Position numbers and translations under genes: made by a program. A DNA stretch of 64,000 nucleotides from the NCBI GenBank assembly GCA_902528645.1, contig CABZTG010000004.1, positions 1 to 64,000 of the forward strand, written 5' to 3'. How positions within the stretch are numbered: position 1 is the first letter of the stretch; the number at the start of each line of letters is the position of its first letter. This document shows, in pieces, positions 62,599-64,000 of this stretch. Source of the stretch: an uncultured Pelagibacteraceae bacterium. GTDB lineage: Bacteria > Pseudomonadota > Alphaproteobacteria > Pelagibacterales > Pelagibacteraceae. Below the pieces are notes generated by a model, which saw only the letters and a list, made by a program, of their open reading frames with translations, ran no database searches and was not told the origin of the DNA.

Positions 62599-63972
62599 CT
62601 ATAAAAAATAAGCCCCAACACCTAAAAAAGAAACAAAACCTATTACATCAGTTATTGTTGTTACGAATACACTAGAGGCAATTGCTGGATCAATTTTCAT
62701 TTTTTTTAACGTGACTGGAACAAGTATTCCAAATAAACCTGCCACTACCATTGTCAAAATCATTGAGATAGATATTATTAATGATAATTGGTAATCTTGA
62801 AACCAGACTTGGACGATAAAAGAACTTATTACAGCAAAAATTATTCCATTTAGAATGCCAATATTAAATTCCTTAATTATGTTTTGATTAAAGTTATTTT
62901 TTGTTAAATCATTTGTTGCTAAAGTTCTAACAGTGACTGCTAAAGTTTGCATACCTGCATTACCACCCATCGATGCAACTATTGGCATTAAAAATGCTAA
63001 GACAACCATTTGTTCAATTGTTGCACCAAACAAACTAATACAATATGTAGCCAGAAATGCTGTGAATAAGTTTAATAGTAACCAGTTAAATCGTCTTTTA
63101 GTTTTTGTGATAACACCATCTGTAATTTCTTCGTCACCAACACCAGCTAATCTTAAAGCGTCTTCCTCAGCCTCTTCTTTTAAAACTGTTAATACATCAT
63201 CAGAAGTTATCATTCCTACAAGTTTATTATTTTTATCTACGACACAAGCTGAGTTTAAACCGTAATTTTCAAACGAGTTACCAACTTCTTCTCTATCCAT
63301 ATCCACTGGAACTAAAAAAATTGAGTCATCCATAATTGTAGACATTTTTGTTTCTCTAGGTGTTCTTAATACTTTTGAAGATGGCACAGCACCAATAGGT
63401 TTAAAATTTTCATCAACAATGTAAATTTCTAAAAATTCTTCAGGTAAATCTTTATTCTCTCTTAAATAATCAATAGTTTGTCCTACCGACCAATTACTTG
63501 GGATTGCAGTAAACTCTCTTTGCATTATCCTAGCAGCACTATCCTCTGGATAACTAAGACCTTCTAATAAAGCAAATCGATCTTTTGGTGGTAATAAACT
63601 TAATATTGAATTTTTATCTTTTTCTTCAACATTTTCTAAAATAGCTATGGCGTCATCAGACTCTAAATTTTTTAAAATCCTAACAATTGCATCTGACGAA
63701 AGATATTTAATGATTTCTGATTGAACAGACTCGTTTAATTCAACAAATACTTCTGGATCAATCTTAAAATTATTTAATTTTATTAAACTTTCTCTGTCAT
63801 TTTCACTTAAATGTTCAATAATATCAGCAGCATCAGCTGGATGCATTTCCTCAAAAGATCTAGTTATAAAAGATGCATCATTTGAGGTAATTTTATCTGT
63901 TACAACTTTTATATATTCCTTATTAAATTCAAAATTGACTTTTTTATCTTTAATTTTTTTTATTAAAGTCAT
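62599..63972 (-). CDS. mgtE: Magnesium transporter MgtE
   Basis: EEMHPADAADIIEHL...AARIMQREFTAIP; CBS region; FLMPIVASMGGNAGMQTLAVTVR. Confidence 0.96.
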   Translation of the reverse strand: MTLIKKIKDKKVNFEFNKEYIKVVTDKITSNDASFITRSFEEMHPADAADIIEHLSENDRESLIKLNNFKIDPEVFVELNESVQSEIIKYLSSDAIVRILKNLESDDAIAILENVEEKDKNSILSLLPPKDRFALLEGLSYPEDSAARIMQREFTAIPSNWSVGQTIDYLRENKDLPEEFLEIYIVDENFKPIGAVPSSKVLRTPRETKMSTIMDDSIFLVPVDMDREEVGNSFENYGLNSACVVDKNNKLVGMITSDDVLTVLKEEAEEDALRLAGVGDEEITDGVITKTKRRFNWLLLNLFTAFLATYCISLFGATIEQMVVLAFLMPIVASMGGNAGMQTLAVTVRTLATNDLTKNNFNQNIIKEFNIGILNGIIFAVISSFIVQVWFQDYQLSLIISISMILTMVVAGLFGILVPVTLKKMKIDPAIASSVFVTTITDVIGFVSFLGVGAYFL

Positions 63973-64000
63973 AAATACACCTATTATTTAGACGGATCTT

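Overview
This is an AT-rich, tightly packed window with very short intergenic gaps. Gene content and order look like a SAR11/Pelagibacterales-type alphaproteobacterium (inference from gene order and protein style; no database search was run). Most of it is core metabolism: rplM-rpsI-argC, hom, rpmF-plsX-ihfA, hppA, a thiL-nusB-ribH-ribBX-ribE-ribD-nrdR-glyA-rpiB run, hemB, recO-rnc-lepB-acpS-pdxJ-pyrE-rel, folK-smpB-dapA, slt, a soxBDAG sarcosine oxidase operon, gatCAB, ruvX-pyrB-pyrC-plsY-topA, ugd-galU, panC and mgtE. Three tRNAs are present: Pro-TGG, Glu-TTC and Ser-GCT. The most interesting regions are: (i) a tandem SAM-II + SAM-V riboswitch upstream of metY, with a linker helix that conflicts with the first aptamer; (ii) an accessory locus at about 12.46-17.1 kb, with the largest non-coding stretch in the window, a structured RNA candidate ending in a terminator-like hairpin, a locally GC-rich (about 53%) hairpin cluster upstream of a short ogt, and a tyrosine recombinase whose start codon is preceded by a 14-7-14 bp lox/dif-like inverted repeat; (iii) two tRNA genes each followed after exactly 5 nt by a protein start codon. 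No CRISPR array or IS element was seen.
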